A stretch of 64,000 bases of DNA from Catenibacterium mitsuokai (GTDB lineage: Bacteria > Bacillota_I > Bacilli_A > Erysipelotrichales > Coprobacillaceae), in contig NZ_CP102271.1 of assembly GCF_025148785.1 (NCBI RefSeq), forward strand, positions 1,543,972 to 1,607,971, given 5' to 3'. This document shows positions 16,795 through 24,940 of the stretch, piece by piece. Both the position numbers and the translations under genes were made by a program. The notes under the pieces are model-generated. The model was given only the letters and a program-made list of their open reading frames with translations, was not told the origin of the DNA and did not search any database. The stretch's first letter is position 1. Each line of letters starts with the position of its first letter.

Positions 16795-17345
16795 AAAGTA
16801 TAGGAAACTCTTTTTCGAGATTGACAGGAGAATGCACGATTAGAATCCATCAAGGAAAAACAGAACTATCCCAATAAGCTGACCAAAAGACAATAGCACG
16901 TAAGCGCAACAATAGAATCAAAGACTACATGAACAAAACTGCACGCATTGGGATCAATTATTGTCTTGATAACGATATAGGAATACTTGTTGTGAACTAT
17001 AGCAAAACATTTCAGAAGGATTCCTATATAAGTAAAAGCAAGCATCAGAGTTTTGTTGATATCCCCTATGAGATGCTTCAAGATAAGCTTGAATATCTCT
17101 GTAAATAAAATGGCATCCTGCTTGTAATGCAAGAAGAATCGTACACCTCAAAGGCAGCCTCTGGGATAAGAAATGCAATACCAATCTATAACAGTGATAT
17201 AATATCATTTCAATGGTAAGAGAATATATCGTGGGCAAGTGCTGAATGCAGATGTTAATGGCGCATTAAATATACTGTCTAAAAGTAACGTCGTGGCTAC
17301 AAGTGGCCTATACGATAGAGGCGACGTAGACTCGCATTAGGTGAA
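16795..17345 (+). pseudogene. Decayed, internally deleted TnpB element
   Basis: Long stretches match the intact tnpB at 7.07-8.32 kb, for example CGCAACAATAGAATC, GACTACATGAACAA and CATTTCAGAAGGATTCC. The 5' end (AAGTATAGGAAACTC onward) matches the leader of the intact copy, then jumps straight to sequence equivalent to about 7756. That removes the N-terminal half and the first RuvC aspartate. Stop codons and frameshifts interrupt the rest. The end still resembles the omega-RNA segment (GATAGAGGCGACGTAGAC). It is clearly dead as a protein gene. Confidence 0.85.
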
Positions 17346-17365
17346 AACTGAAATACTAAGTAACT

Positions 17366-17401
17366 AAAAACTCCGACTTAATTTTAAAATTAAGCCGGAG
17401 T
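17366..17401 (-). terminator. Terminator of the 29-residue peptide gene (or right-end hairpin of the relic)
   Basis: ACTCCGGCTTAATTTT pairs with AAAATTAAGTCGGAGT (one mismatch) on the minus strand and is followed by TTTTTAG. It fits a minus-strand terminator. It also sits where the TnpB relic would end its right-end hairpin. Confidence 0.7.
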
Positions 17402-17404
17402 GGT

Positions 17405-17494
17405 TTATTTGCTGTGTTTTCCAATAATAAATACAGCAGCTCCAATAATTATGATTAAAGAACCACATATTGTCAATAAATAGGAAACAACCAT
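17405..17494 (-). CDS. 29-residue single-pass membrane peptide
   Basis: An ATG is preceded by AAGGAG with 6-nt spacing, then 29 codons, then a terminator. The peptide is one hydrophobic helix (LTICGSLIIIIGAAVFIIG) with a short basic tail (KHSK). I know no name for it. The ribosome site and terminator support expression, but coding status is inferred from these alone. Confidence 0.6.
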   Translation of the reverse strand: MVVSYLLTICGSLIIIIGAAVFIIGKHSK

Positions 17495-17608
17495 ATATTT
17501 CTCCTTAAGAGGACAACATCCTTATAAAGATAGTAACATTTATTGGTTCAAAAGTGTAGTGTTTTTATTGAAAACAAAAGAAAAAATGCGATTTTAGTCG
17601 CACTTTCC

Positions 17609-18940
17609 CTATCTATCTTCGATATTTTTATATTCTTTAAGTTCTCCCACAAATTTAGTGGCAGGTCTAACAATTCGTCCACTATAAAGCTTAGATTCAA
17701 TATTATGAGCGACCCACCCTACTGTTCTTCCAATTACAAAGAGTAATGTATAGAGATCTTCAGGAATACCAAGCATATCATATACTAAACCACTATAGAA
17801 ATCGACATTTGTACAAACATGAATTCCTTTTCTTTTATAGATTTCCTCAATCGCAATAGCTGAGAATTTTCTATAAAATTCATATTCATCATGTCTGAAT
17901 TTTTCATATGATAGTTCTTCACATTGTTTTGCTAAGATTTCACTACGTGGATCACTTAGTGTATAAACGGCATGTCCAATACCATAAATAAGTCCTGTAT
18001 GATCATTAAAGTCCCCATCTAAGATGTCCTGGACTATCTGTCTAATACGAAGTTCTGAAGCTTGTATACCAATTTCGTTAATAACAAGTTCCATCTGCTT
18101 CTTAACAGCTAAATTTGCCCCACCATGCTTTGGACCTTTTAGAGAACCAATAGCACCAGAAATAGCTGAATAAATATCTGTACCAGTAGAAGATATAACA
18201 ACATTTGTGAATGTAGAGTTATTACCTCCACCATGGTCTGCATGAAGAATAAGTGCAGTATTAAGTACTTCTGCTTCCTTATTTGAGAATGTACCATCTC
18301 TTCTTAATAAATATAAAATCTGTTCAGCAATAGAATAATCATAATTCTGATGATGAATAATCATAGATCCCTTATCAAAATGATGGACCTTTGATTGATA
18401 TGTATAGCTAACAATAACAGGAATCTTCGCAATCAAATCAATTCCCTTATATAATGTTTCTAATACGCCTACATTGTCTGGATCATCATCATAGCTATAA
18501 AGCATCAATACTTCTCTTTGTAGCTTGTTCATGAGATTTTTCTCTGGATAGCCCAAAATATTTAATTCTAGGTATCTTTCAGGCAAGGTGTAATGATCAC
18601 TAATCATCTTCTTAAAATGCTCCAATTCCTCTCTATTTGGTAAATAGCCAAATAGAATCAAGAAGCACACTTCTTCATAGAGGAAACGGCGTCCTTTTCC
18701 ATTTTCCACAATGTCTTTCACATTGATACCACGATAATACAATGTACCATAGTCATCAACTTTTTCACCATCAACCTTCTTGTACCCCACTACATCTGAT
18801 ATATTTGTAAGACCAACTAATACACCAGTACCATCTTCATTACGTAAGCCTTTCTTTACAGAATACTTCTTATAAAGCTCACCAGGGATAGCTGTCTCAT
18901 CTAAAGATTTTTTAAAACAATCTTTTATATTCTGATCCAT
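17609..18940 (-). CDS. gltA: Citrate synthase
   Basis: Condenses oxaloacetate and acetyl-CoA into citrate. The 443 residues are typical of the longer Bacillota form with an N-terminal extension. Catalytic histidines are in LHADHGGGNNSTF and GIGHAVYTLSDPRS, and the aspartate is in NVDFYSGLVYDMLG. GPKHGGAN is also conserved. No aconitase or isocitrate dehydrogenase gene adjoins it. That fits an incomplete TCA branch supplying glutamate, but the rest of the genome is not visible. Confidence 0.95.
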   Translation of the reverse strand: MDQNIKDCFKKSLDETAIPGELYKKYSVKKGLRNEDGTGVLVGLTNISDVVGYKKVDGEKVDDYGTLYYRGINVKDIVENGKGRRFLYEEVCFLILFGYLPNREELEHFKKMISDHYTLPERYLELNILGYPEKNLMNKLQREVLMLYSYDDDPDNVGVLETLYKGIDLIAKIPVIVSYTYQSKVHHFDKGSMIIHHQNYDYSIAEQILYLLRRDGTFSNKEAEVLNTALILHADHGGGNNSTFTNVVISSTGTDIYSAISGAIGSLKGPKHGGANLAVKKQMELVINEIGIQASELRIRQIVQDILDGDFNDHTGLIYGIGHAVYTLSDPRSEILAKQCEELSYEKFRHDEYEFYRKFSAIAIEEIYKRKGIHVCTNVDFYSGLVYDMLGIPEDLYTLLFVIGRTVGWVAHNIESKLYSGRIVRPATKFVGELKEYKNIEDR

Positions 18941-19072
18941 ATCATCAACTCCTTTTTGAAGGTTGAATCTATTCTATCACATTATTCATGGATTGTATAC
19001 AAGTATTCTTATTAATATCAGAAGTTTATTTAGTTGTTTTATAATTATCTATACATGTATTTGTGTTATATA

Positions 19073-19098
19073 TAAAAAAAGAAGGATTACTCCTTCTT
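19073..19098 (-). terminator. Terminator of the ATPase-HAD operon
   Basis: Stem AAGAAGGA/TCCTTCTT (19079-19098) overlaps the HAD stop codon and is followed by seven T on the minus strand. Confidence 0.88.
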
Positions 19099-19873
19099 AA
19101 TCAATCCATCCAAAATGACGACATGCATACTCTATACCATCATCAGTAGAATCTTTTGTGACAAAATCTGCTTTTTTCTTTAAGTCTTCTACACCATTAC
19201 CCATCGCAATAGATGTCCATTCCTTCTTAAACATAACAAGATCATTCTCACCATCACCAAAAACAACAACATCCTTAATATCAGCCTTTAAATACTCCAT
19301 CATCTTAATGATACCTTTTTCTTTTGCATCATGCTGATAAGTGAGATAAGGCGGTACAAAGCGGATATGACCTACTGTATCTCTTAGAGTAAGTTCTTCT
19401 TCTTTGTCTTCTGGAATTGCAATATAAATCTTATAGATATCCTTCAAATCATCATAGTTTAATGACTTATCAAGAATATAACGAGTTGGTTCCTGTCTTT
19501 CTCCTACCTGTTCAATAAAGCGTTCATCCTTCATCACGACATCAATACTATCATTAACAGCAATTAATACTCCAAAGCCTTTTTCATCTGCTTCATGAAT
19601 AAGTGCAAGAGCCTTTTCTCTGTCTAACGGACTATTTGTAACTAACTCATCATTATAAATCAAAGCAGCTCCTCCATTAGATACAAGATTATGAATACCT
19701 AGCATCTTAGCTGTTTCTTTTGTTTTATAATAGGCGCGTCCTGTCGCAATTGCGACAAAATGTCCTTTATCCTGTAATTTTTTAATTGTTTCTAAGGCAC
19801 TTGCTACCGGAATACCTGTTTTAATATCTGTCAAAGTGCCATCAATATCAAAGAAAAAATATTTTTTATCCAT
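19097..19873 (-). CDS. Cof-type HAD-IIB family phosphatase
   Basis: A 258-residue haloacid-dehalogenase hydrolase of the Cof/YidA group, which dephosphorylates sugar phosphates or related metabolites. D9 and D11 in FFDIDGTLTD are the nucleophile pair. IATGRAYY is motif II, and VVFGDGENDLVMF is motif IV. It overlaps the P-type ATPase gene by 8 nt in one operon. The substrate is unknown. Confidence 0.9.
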   Translation of the reverse strand: MDKKYFFFDIDGTLTDIKTGIPVASALETIKKLQDKGHFVAIATGRAYYKTKETAKMLGIHNLVSNGGAALIYNDELVTNSPLDREKALALIHEADEKGFGVLIAVNDSIDVVMKDERFIEQVGERQEPTRYILDKSLNYDDLKDIYKIYIAIPEDKEEELTLRDTVGHIRFVPPYLTYQHDAKEKGIIKMMEYLKADIKDVVVFGDGENDLVMFKKEWTSIAMGNGVEDLKKKADFVTKDSTDDGIEYACRHFGWID

Positions 19874-22208
19874 GCTTCTCCCTCTTCCAACGTCTATATT
19901 CAGTTATGTTATCTAATGCTTTTGTAATAAGTGCGACTAAATAATAAGCAACAACACATTCAAAAGCTACTACTATAATAACACGTAAGTCCGTAATAGG
20001 ATACATATAAAAATAGGTTGGAATTGCATAAAGACAACCAATAGTAAGTAGGATATTTAAACCAATATTAAACTTTCTTAAAAAATTGAGTGGTTTAGAA
20101 ACCTTAAATAATACAATAAAACTAATAAATATAGTCACTAAGAAACTATATGTAGAAAAGTATTTCGCATTTAAGAAGAACACCCACTTTAATAAAAAAT
20201 TAAACAATACAAGCACTACAACACTTAAAGCACATGGAAGTGCTGTATGAATCACATGTGTTAAGAAGCCCTTAGAACTCATTGTTGTATCGTGTTCAAG
20301 AGTAATAATGAATGATGGTAATCCAATTGCCATACCACTTACTAAAGAGAGCTGGAAAGGCGTAAATGGATAAGTTAAGCAGAAGAATCCAAAGATCAGA
20401 CTAAGAATTGTAGAATAAATAGTCTTAGTCAGATAGAGTGAGCTGACCTTTTCGATATTCGCAATGATGACACGACCTTCGTTTACAATTTCCTTCATTG
20501 AACTGAAGTTAGAATCTAATAATACAATATGTGCTGCCTGCTTAGCCGCATCTGCTCCATTGGCCATCGCAATACCACAATCTGCATCCTTAATCGCAAG
20601 TACATCATTGACACCATCACCCACCATACCAACAACATGACCATTTTCCTGGAAAGCTTTGATAATCAATTGTTTCTGTTCTGGTTTAACACGTCCAAAG
20701 ACACATGTTTCTCCTAATACTTGTTTCATTTCTTCTACAGTATCAGGGAGAGTCGAAGCATCCATATAATTATTTGCGTTATCAAGCCCTGCAAGGGTAC
20801 ATACACGAGAAACTGTAAGAGGGTTATCACCTGAAAGGACCTTGATAGAAACGCCCTGAGATTTAAAATAATCAAATGTATCGTGTGCATCTTCTTTAAT
20901 GATATCACTAATAGTAATAAGGCAAACTGGAGTAAGAGAATGGTAATGTCCCTCTTCTAAATAGTCTGCTTCTCCTAACAGTAATACACGTAATCCAAAT
21001 TCAGAATAACCCCTGACCTGATCTAAGATTTCTTTATTATCAGTCAAGAATTCAGGAGCACCTAACACAAAAGAACGATCATCATCAAAAGTAATGGCAC
21101 GATATTTACGTTCTGAAGAGAATGGTACTTCTGATTTCTTATGATATTTATCATTTTTAGTGAAGTAATTCATTAAAGCATTCTGTGTCGGGTTAATATC
21201 ATCTACTAAGAAAGCAAATGAACCCATAATATCGCAAATCATCTCACGCGTATATTGATCACTAATAGGAACAATATGTTTAACTTTAAGTTCACCTGTT
21301 GTAATAGTCCCTGTTTTATCAAGACATAGTACATCAACTCTGCTTAACGCTTCAATAGATTCCATCTGTTGAACAAGAGCTTTCTTTTTTGCAAGACGAC
21401 CAACACCTAATACAAAAGATAAAGAAGTAAGAAGGACAAGTCCTTCAGGGATCATGCCTATAACACCGCCTACCGTTTTAACAAGGGCTGTATTAAAATC
21501 ATTCGGCATGGCTTTATATTGTGCTCTAAAAAGTAGTATACCTACAGGTACAATAATAATACTCATAACCTTGATAATCTTCTCAATAGAATCTCTCATC
21601 TCACTAGATGCAAGATTCTTATGTTTAGCTTGGTTCACTAGCTTTGTAGAATAGTTCGCATTCCCTACACGAATTACTTTTGCATAACCACTTCCTGCCA
21701 CAACGAAGGTTCCTGCATATATTTCATCGTTCTCCTTCTTTTTAACAGGCACTGATTCTCCAGTCAAAAGAGATTCATTGATTTCTAATGCATGATTTTC
21801 TACAACCTGGCAATCTGTGCCAATCTGATTACCAGCCTGCAAGAAAATAATATCATCCATAACAAGTTCTTCTACAGGAACATCTATCAAAGTCCCATCA
21901 CGTAATGTTTTTACTTTCTCTACAGTCACAACACTTAGCTTATCAATAGTTTTCTTAACCTTGAATTCTTGAATGATACCTAATATTGTATTAGCTACCA
22001 TAACTCCAATAAAAGTTAAGTTCTGCAGCTGTCCTGAAATCACAATCAAAACAGCTAAAAATATATTTAGAAAGTTGAAATATGTAAGTGTATGCTGCTT
22101 CACAATTTCTTTTTTTGTTTTAGAAATAGACTGACCTGTATAATTCACTTGTCCTTGTTCTATTCTTTCTTGTACCTCTTGTTGTGAGAGGCCTTTTAAT
22201 TCATTCAT
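19866..22208 (-). CDS. P-type cation-transporting ATPase, CtpE-like
   Basis: ATP-driven membrane cation pump of 780 residues. LLTGESVPVKKK is the actuator loop, CLDKTGTITTG holds the phosphorylated aspartate, and MVGDGVNDVLAIKDAD is the hinge motif. The membrane motif GMIPEGLVLLTS resembles CtpE-type ATPases, which handle calcium in mycobacteria; that ion is inference. About ten hydrophobic segments are visible. ATG 22208 is preferred because AAGGAG stands 8 nt upstream; a GTG nine bases earlier is too close to it. Confidence 0.88.
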   Translation of the reverse strand: MNELKGLSQQEVQERIEQGQVNYTGQSISKTKKEIVKQHTLTYFNFLNIFLAVLIVISGQLQNLTFIGVMVANTILGIIQEFKVKKTIDKLSVVTVEKVKTLRDGTLIDVPVEELVMDDIIFLQAGNQIGTDCQVVENHALEINESLLTGESVPVKKKENDEIYAGTFVVAGSGYAKVIRVGNANYSTKLVNQAKHKNLASSEMRDSIEKIIKVMSIIIVPVGILLFRAQYKAMPNDFNTALVKTVGGVIGMIPEGLVLLTSLSFVLGVGRLAKKKALVQQMESIEALSRVDVLCLDKTGTITTGELKVKHIVPISDQYTREMICDIMGSFAFLVDDINPTQNALMNYFTKNDKYHKKSEVPFSSERKYRAITFDDDRSFVLGAPEFLTDNKEILDQVRGYSEFGLRVLLLGEADYLEEGHYHSLTPVCLITISDIIKEDAHDTFDYFKSQGVSIKVLSGDNPLTVSRVCTLAGLDNANNYMDASTLPDTVEEMKQVLGETCVFGRVKPEQKQLIIKAFQENGHVVGMVGDGVNDVLAIKDADCGIAMANGADAAKQAAHIVLLDSNFSSMKEIVNEGRVIIANIEKVSSLYLTKTIYSTILSLIFGFFCLTYPFTPFQLSLVSGMAIGLPSFIITLEHDTTMSSKGFLTHVIHTALPCALSVVVLVLFNFLLKWVFFLNAKYFSTYSFLVTIFISFIVLFKVSKPLNFLRKFNIGLNILLTIGCLYAIPTYFYMYPITDLRVIIVVAFECVVAYYLVALITKALDNITEYRRWKREKHG

Positions 22209-22298
22209 ATCCACCACTCCTTAATCTATTGCACTATCTTAACAAAGAAAAGTGTATTATTTGTGTACTTTCACCTTAAATTTTTCTTAAATAATAGA

Positions 22299-22304
22299 TA
22301 TAAT
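22299..22304 (+). promoter_or_regulatory. -10 box of the host gpm promoter, stranded at attL
   Basis: TATAAT lies 35 bp ahead of the attL start codon. It is the likely original promoter of the phosphoglycerate-mutase-like gene, now separated from the gene by the prophage. The -35 box is poorly defined. Confidence 0.5.
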
Positions 22305-22332
22305 TAACTTATCATCCAATGAAAGGGGTTAT

Positions 22333-22360
22333 ATTTATTATGAAACATTTATATATGATG
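22333..22360 (+). repeat. attL: attL, 28-bp attachment core
   Basis: A 28-bp sequence beginning ATTTATTATGAAACATTT is identical to 60510-60537. Flanking bases diverge at once on both sides. The core contains the ATG and first codons (MKHLYMM) of the target gene. Confidence 0.92.
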
Positions 22361-22420
22361 TTAAAATTGGCTTGTTTCCTAGACTTTTTACCCACTGTTA
22401 CTGATTTGTTACTAGTTTAG
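22340..22420 (+). pseudogene. Stub of the target gene: first 7 codons fused to phage sequence
   Basis: From the attL ATG the frame reads MKHLYMM from the host gene, then 19 phage-encoded residues ending DLLLV at a TAG. It keeps the host promoter and ribosome site. A plus-strand terminator follows at 22499. The functional gene is at attR. Confidence 0.7.
22396..22419 (+). repeat. Left copy of a 24-bp direct repeat, probable integrase arm site
   Basis: A 24-bp sequence beginning TGTTACTGATTTGTTACT is identical to 60435-60458, in the same orientation. It starts 36 bp inside attL. A shorter similar CATAGTG follows both copies. A placement just inside both attachment cores fits arm-type recombinase binding. 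Confidence 0.65.
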
Positions 22421-22449
22421 TACCTACATAGTGGCGCATCATATATTTA

Positions 22450-22561
22450 TAACGCTCATTCTAACACTTATTTAACGCTCACTTATGATTCTAATTTTAT
22501 GGCTTAATAAGCCATTTTTTTATTTTTTGATAAGTTCTAACGCTCATTTTGAGTGTTAGAA
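22450..22561. repeat. Cluster of TAACGCTCA repeats and hairpin near attL
   Basis: TAACGCTCA occurs at 22450-22458, 22473-22481 and 22538-22546. The last is half of a 12-bp stem, TTCTAACGCTCA with TGAGTGTTAGAA (22535-22561, one G-T pair). It may bind integrase, excisionase or a phage regulator. Confidence 0.5.
22499..22529 (+). terminator. Phage terminator facing the host gpm promoter
   Basis: Stem ATGGCTT/AAGCCAT (loop AAT) is followed on the plus strand by seven T, an A and six more T. It would stop host transcription entering from attL. Confidence 0.8.
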
Positions 22562-22641
22562 ACAACATAATTAAAACGCAAAAACTATCATTGTTTACTG
22601 ATATTTTTTATATAATATTCTCATAAATATATCAATATACA

Positions 22642-22670
22642 TTGACATATGTATAATTTTATGATATACT
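22642..22670 (+). promoter_or_regulatory. Near-consensus sigma-A promoter of the attL-proximal operon
   Basis: A perfect TTGACA (22642-22647), a 17-bp spacer, and TATACT (22665-22670). It is among the strongest promoter matches in the window and should be active in the lysogen unless repressed. Confidence 0.85.
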
Positions 22671-22695
22671 ATAATCAAGAAAGGAGGTAAGGAAA

Positions 22696-22809
22696 GTGGA
22701 AAAGAAGTTAAAAAAAATGCTTCGAATATTGGACCTATTCGAAGCGCTAGTGATTAAAATCATTTCCTTGATTGGTTGGGTTTTGATTCTAATCAAACTA
22801 TTCAACTAA
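22696..22809 (+). CDS. 37-residue hydrophobic peptide with basic N-terminus
   Basis: A GTG start follows AAGGAGGTAAGGAAA. The peptide has a basic N-terminus (EKKLKKMLR) and one hydrophobic helix, VIKIISLIGWVLILIKLF. This layout resembles small membrane toxins or signalling peptides, but no family is recognised. It is the first gene of a three-gene rightward operon beside attL. It is too short to be certain, although the promoter and ribosome site are excellent. Confidence 0.65.
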   Translation: MEKKLKKMLRILDLFEALVIKIISLIGWVLILIKLFN

Positions 22810-22816
22810 GTAGGTT

Positions 22817-22833
22817 GAGAGGCTTGTCCTCTC
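22817..22833 (+). other. Hairpin between the two small peptide genes
   Basis: GAGAGG/CCTCTC with a CTTGT loop lies 8 bp after the first peptide's stop codon. There is no T run, so it is more likely a processing or stability element than a terminator. Confidence 0.45.
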
Positions 22834-22872
22834 TTCCCATTACCATTATAAAACCACTTTTCAAAGAAAACA

Positions 22873-22953
22873 ATGGAAAAATTAATTTTAAAAGCTATCG
22901 AATTGATTGGGCTTATTGCAGTATTAGTATTCTTGATTTCAAAATTATTCTAA
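22873..22953 (+). CDS. 26-residue hydrophobic peptide
   Basis: MEKLILKAIELIGLIAVLVF continues to ISKLF; it is a single membrane helix. Its composition echoes the preceding 37-residue peptide (charged start, then an Ile/Leu helix ending in KLF). The ribosome site is weak (only AAAG upstream), so expression is uncertain. It lies between the 37-residue peptide and an RHH-like gene. Confidence 0.45.
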   Translation: MEKLILKAIELIGLIAVLVFLISKLF

Positions 22954-22966
22954 GGGAGGTATAACC

Positions 22967-23161
22967 GTGTCAACTGAAGCGCAGAAGAAAGCTAGCGCAA
23001 ACTATGCTAAGAAGATGACGAAATGTGTCAATCTTGCATTCAATAAGAAAACAGATGCAGACATTCTAGAAAAACTTGATCATGTCGAATCTAAAATGGG
23101 TTACATTAAAAAACTTATAAGAGATGATATTGAGAAAGCAAAAAAGGACCAGAGCAATTAA
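22967..23161 (+). CDS. Small ribbon-helix-helix-like protein
   Basis: A 64-residue basic protein with a GTG start after AAGGGAGG. The segment CVNLAFNKKTDADILEKLDH, followed by YIKKLIRDDI, has the pattern of Arc/MetJ-type RHH proteins (a beta strand, then two helices) common on mobile elements. It is last in an operon behind two hydrophobic peptides, an arrangement reminiscent of toxin-antitoxin or conversion modules. The terminator overlaps its stop codon. Confidence 0.7.
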   Translation: MSTEAQKKASANYAKKMTKCVNLAFNKKTDADILEKLDHVESKMGYIKKLIRDDIEKAKKDQSN

Positions 23162-23174
23162 GCCCTGGTCCTTT
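23143..23174 (+). terminator. Terminator of the attL-proximal operon
   Basis: AAAGGACCAG/CTGGTCCTTT stem with the TAA stop of the RHH-like gene in the loop region. T or A runs on both sides allow use in both directions, so it may also end the convergent late operon. Confidence 0.8.
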
Positions 23175-23257
23175 CTTATGCTTTAAATTGTTGTGTAGTC
23201 GAGATTTAGTCGAGTTTAGTCAACATCTTTATGAATAACCTCATAATAAAACTTAAA

Positions 23258-24052
23258 TTAGACTTTTTTCAAATACTTTCTCGCAACCCATCCACTAGGA
23301 ATCTTTGCCCAATCTCCATCGAATTGAGATACAGTGACACGAGTACCGTAATTAAGACATCCGTCCTTATCGTAATCGTGAGCCTTAGCGTTCTTAGTTA
23401 ATTCCTCATATGTCTTTCTTCTACAGTTAGCCCCTGGTCCTGTTCTGACGCTTAAATCACTAGCAGTAATCATATAAGTACCTAAAGCATTAGATGCATT
23501 GCTCTGTGGCTTAGGTGTAGGAGTTTCAACGTGTTCATTAACACTCTTATTTAAGATACCCTCTACAATTGCCTTTGCGCACTTGTCAGCGTTCCATTTC
23601 ACTTTATCAATAGCGTTGTCAACAAAGCAGCACTCAACAAGTAGTGCTGGAGCTTTTGATTTTCTTAGCACATATAACTTATTGCTTACTTTAACACCTC
23701 TATTTCTAATTCCTAAAGTGTTAGAAATATTATCAGCAATTCTAGTTGCTTCGTCTTTCGCTTTTGAGTTATCGCTATAGATGTATACTTCTGTTCCTGT
23801 GCCTCCTCCAGCATTGAGGTGGATTGAGACATCTAAGTCAACCTTATGATCATTACATTTGTTAACAATTGCCTTAAGATTTGAATTTTGGTCTTTTCCA
23901 TTATCGTCGGTACAATCATATACTGTATGTCCTTCATTTCTTAATAATTCGATAACTCTGTTCTTAACTTTTCTATCTTCATTGACTTCGTCGAGTAATC
24001 CACTAGCACCACGGCATTTCAATGAATGTCCACCATGTACATTGAAATTCAT
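23258..24052 (-). CDS. Endolysin: N-acetylmuramoyl-L-alanine amidase with C-terminal SH3-like domain
   Basis: Lysis enzyme that cuts the amide bond between muramic acid and the peptide stem. Residues 1-~170 are Amidase_3: the zinc histidine is in VHGGHS, the second in VSIHLNAGGG, and the catalytic glutamate is in LLVECCFVDN. A Pro/Ser linker follows (TPTPKPQSN). Residues ~190-264 form an SH3-type wall-binding domain (LSVRTGPGANCRRK, then GDWAKIPSGWVARKYLK). It is the last gene of the late operon. No signal peptide is present, so release needs the holin. Confidence 0.92.
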   Translation of the reverse strand: MNFNVHGGHSLKCRGASGLLDEVNEDRKVKNRVIELLRNEGHTVYDCTDDNGKDQNSNLKAIVNKCNDHKVDLDVSIHLNAGGGTGTEVYIYSDNSKAKDEATRIADNISNTLGIRNRGVKVSNKLYVLRKSKAPALLVECCFVDNAIDKVKWNADKCAKAIVEGILNKSVNEHVETPTPKPQSNASNALGTYMITASDLSVRTGPGANCRRKTYEELTKNAKAHDYDKDGCLNYGTRVTVSQFDGDWAKIPSGWVARKYLKKV

Positions 24053-24056
24053 ACTC

Positions 24057-24350
24057 TTATTCCTCCTCTAAGTATGCACCTATTCCATAATCTGACGCAC
24101 ACATATATTCAATTCTGCACCCTCTTGCTTTGTTCCATCCCTTTAAAAAGTAAGCAACATCGGCAGTTGATAATAATTCAATAGATTTACCAAGGCACCA
24201 TAAAGGAGTGCCTTCTACTTTAATATAACTATCAATAATTTCAGCATCATCACCATAGAGACTTTTGATTTTTTTGATAGCCTTTTCTCTATTGTGTCTG
24301 ATTTCTTCTTCAGGCAATCCCTTCATAGGTTGTGAAATAAATATTTTCAT
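24057..24350 (-). CDS. DUF4406 family protein (nucleoside 2-deoxyribosyltransferase-like fold)
   Basis: A 97-residue protein starting MKIFISQPMKGLPEEEI, the hallmark of DUF4406, with a nucleoside-deoxyribosyltransferase-like fold. LLSTADVAYFLKGWNKARGC is the second conserved block. It is common in Bacillota phages, role unknown. The ribosome site is AGGAGAATTAGAA. Confidence 0.85.
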   Translation of the reverse strand: MKIFISQPMKGLPEEEIRHNREKAIKKIKSLYGDDAEIIDSYIKVEGTPLWCLGKSIELLSTADVAYFLKGWNKARGCRIEYMCASDYGIGAYLEEE

Positions 24351-24352
24351 TT

Positions 24353-24688
24353 CTAATTCTCCTCATATTTGATAATAGGTGCTTTCGCCTTGATGACGTT
24401 GATATCTCCTAAAGATATATGAAACACATCTCCTGCGCTTGAGAAAGCACGGCATTCATAAGAAAGCTCGTTTCTGCTTCTGCCTAGTGTATCAGTAGGA
24501 TCTATCTTCGCAGTTATTACATTATCCTTGATTGTTGTTTCTTTTCTTCTAATCTCATCGCCATCAATGATTACAAGAAGAGCCCTATATTCATTGAAAT
24601 TAAAAGGCTCGCCATCAGACGAGCACGAAAATCTGATAAGATGTGTAGTTCCTTCAATCACATCTATATCACGCTTATTGCAATTCAT
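24353..24688 (-). CDS. Phage structural protein, BppU/baseplate N-terminal-like
   Basis: A 111-residue mostly beta protein that opens DIDVIEGTTHLIRFSCSSDG and includes a DPTDTLGR-type turn. The layout, an early strand with 'GTT' followed by IIDGDE, resembles the N-terminal domain of upper baseplate proteins and is a distant echo of the gene at 29.0-29.3 kb (RGTSPTITCEF). The function is inferred to be tail-tip assembly or adhesion. Confidence 0.5.
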   Translation of the reverse strand: MNCNKRDIDVIEGTTHLIRFSCSSDGEPFNFNEYRALLVIIDGDEIRRKETTIKDNVITAKIDPTDTLGRSRNELSYECRAFSSAGDVFHISLGDINVIKAKAPIIKYEEN

Positions 24689-24940
24689 TTATTCATCTCC
24701 TTCAAAATGCGAAACCTTTCCGATATCTATATGCATTGTATTGCTTACTTCAATTTCAGCATCTAATGCAGTTTGTGCAGCTATATTGATATTCCTATGA
24801 TCAGCATCTATTGAAGCGTTAACGTGTGTACACTTGCTAATATCCACACCTACAGTATGAGAGGCTTCTATATCTACTTCAGTAGTCTGTGCTTCATCTG
24901 GTCCTGAATAAAGAAAAAGAGTGAACCATCCTCTACTCAT
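24689..24940 (-). CDS. Small phage protein, unknown
   Basis: An 83-residue protein with an acidic, repetitive beta pattern (VDIEASHTVGVDIS, VNASIDADH, AEIEVSNTMHIDIG). The alternating segments look like short beta-helix or fibre repeats. The start ATG overlaps the upstream stop as ATGA. It probably belongs to the tail-fibre group around it. No family is recognised. Confidence 0.6.
   Translation of the reverse strand: MSRGWFTLFLYSGPDEAQTTEVDIEASHTVGVDISKCTHVNASIDADHRNINIAAQTALDAEIEVSNTMHIDIGKVSHFEGDE

Noticed and set aside
16866-17238. Two leftward open frames in the 17-kb region
   Set aside because: They are antisense to the decayed TnpB element and have no ribosome sites.
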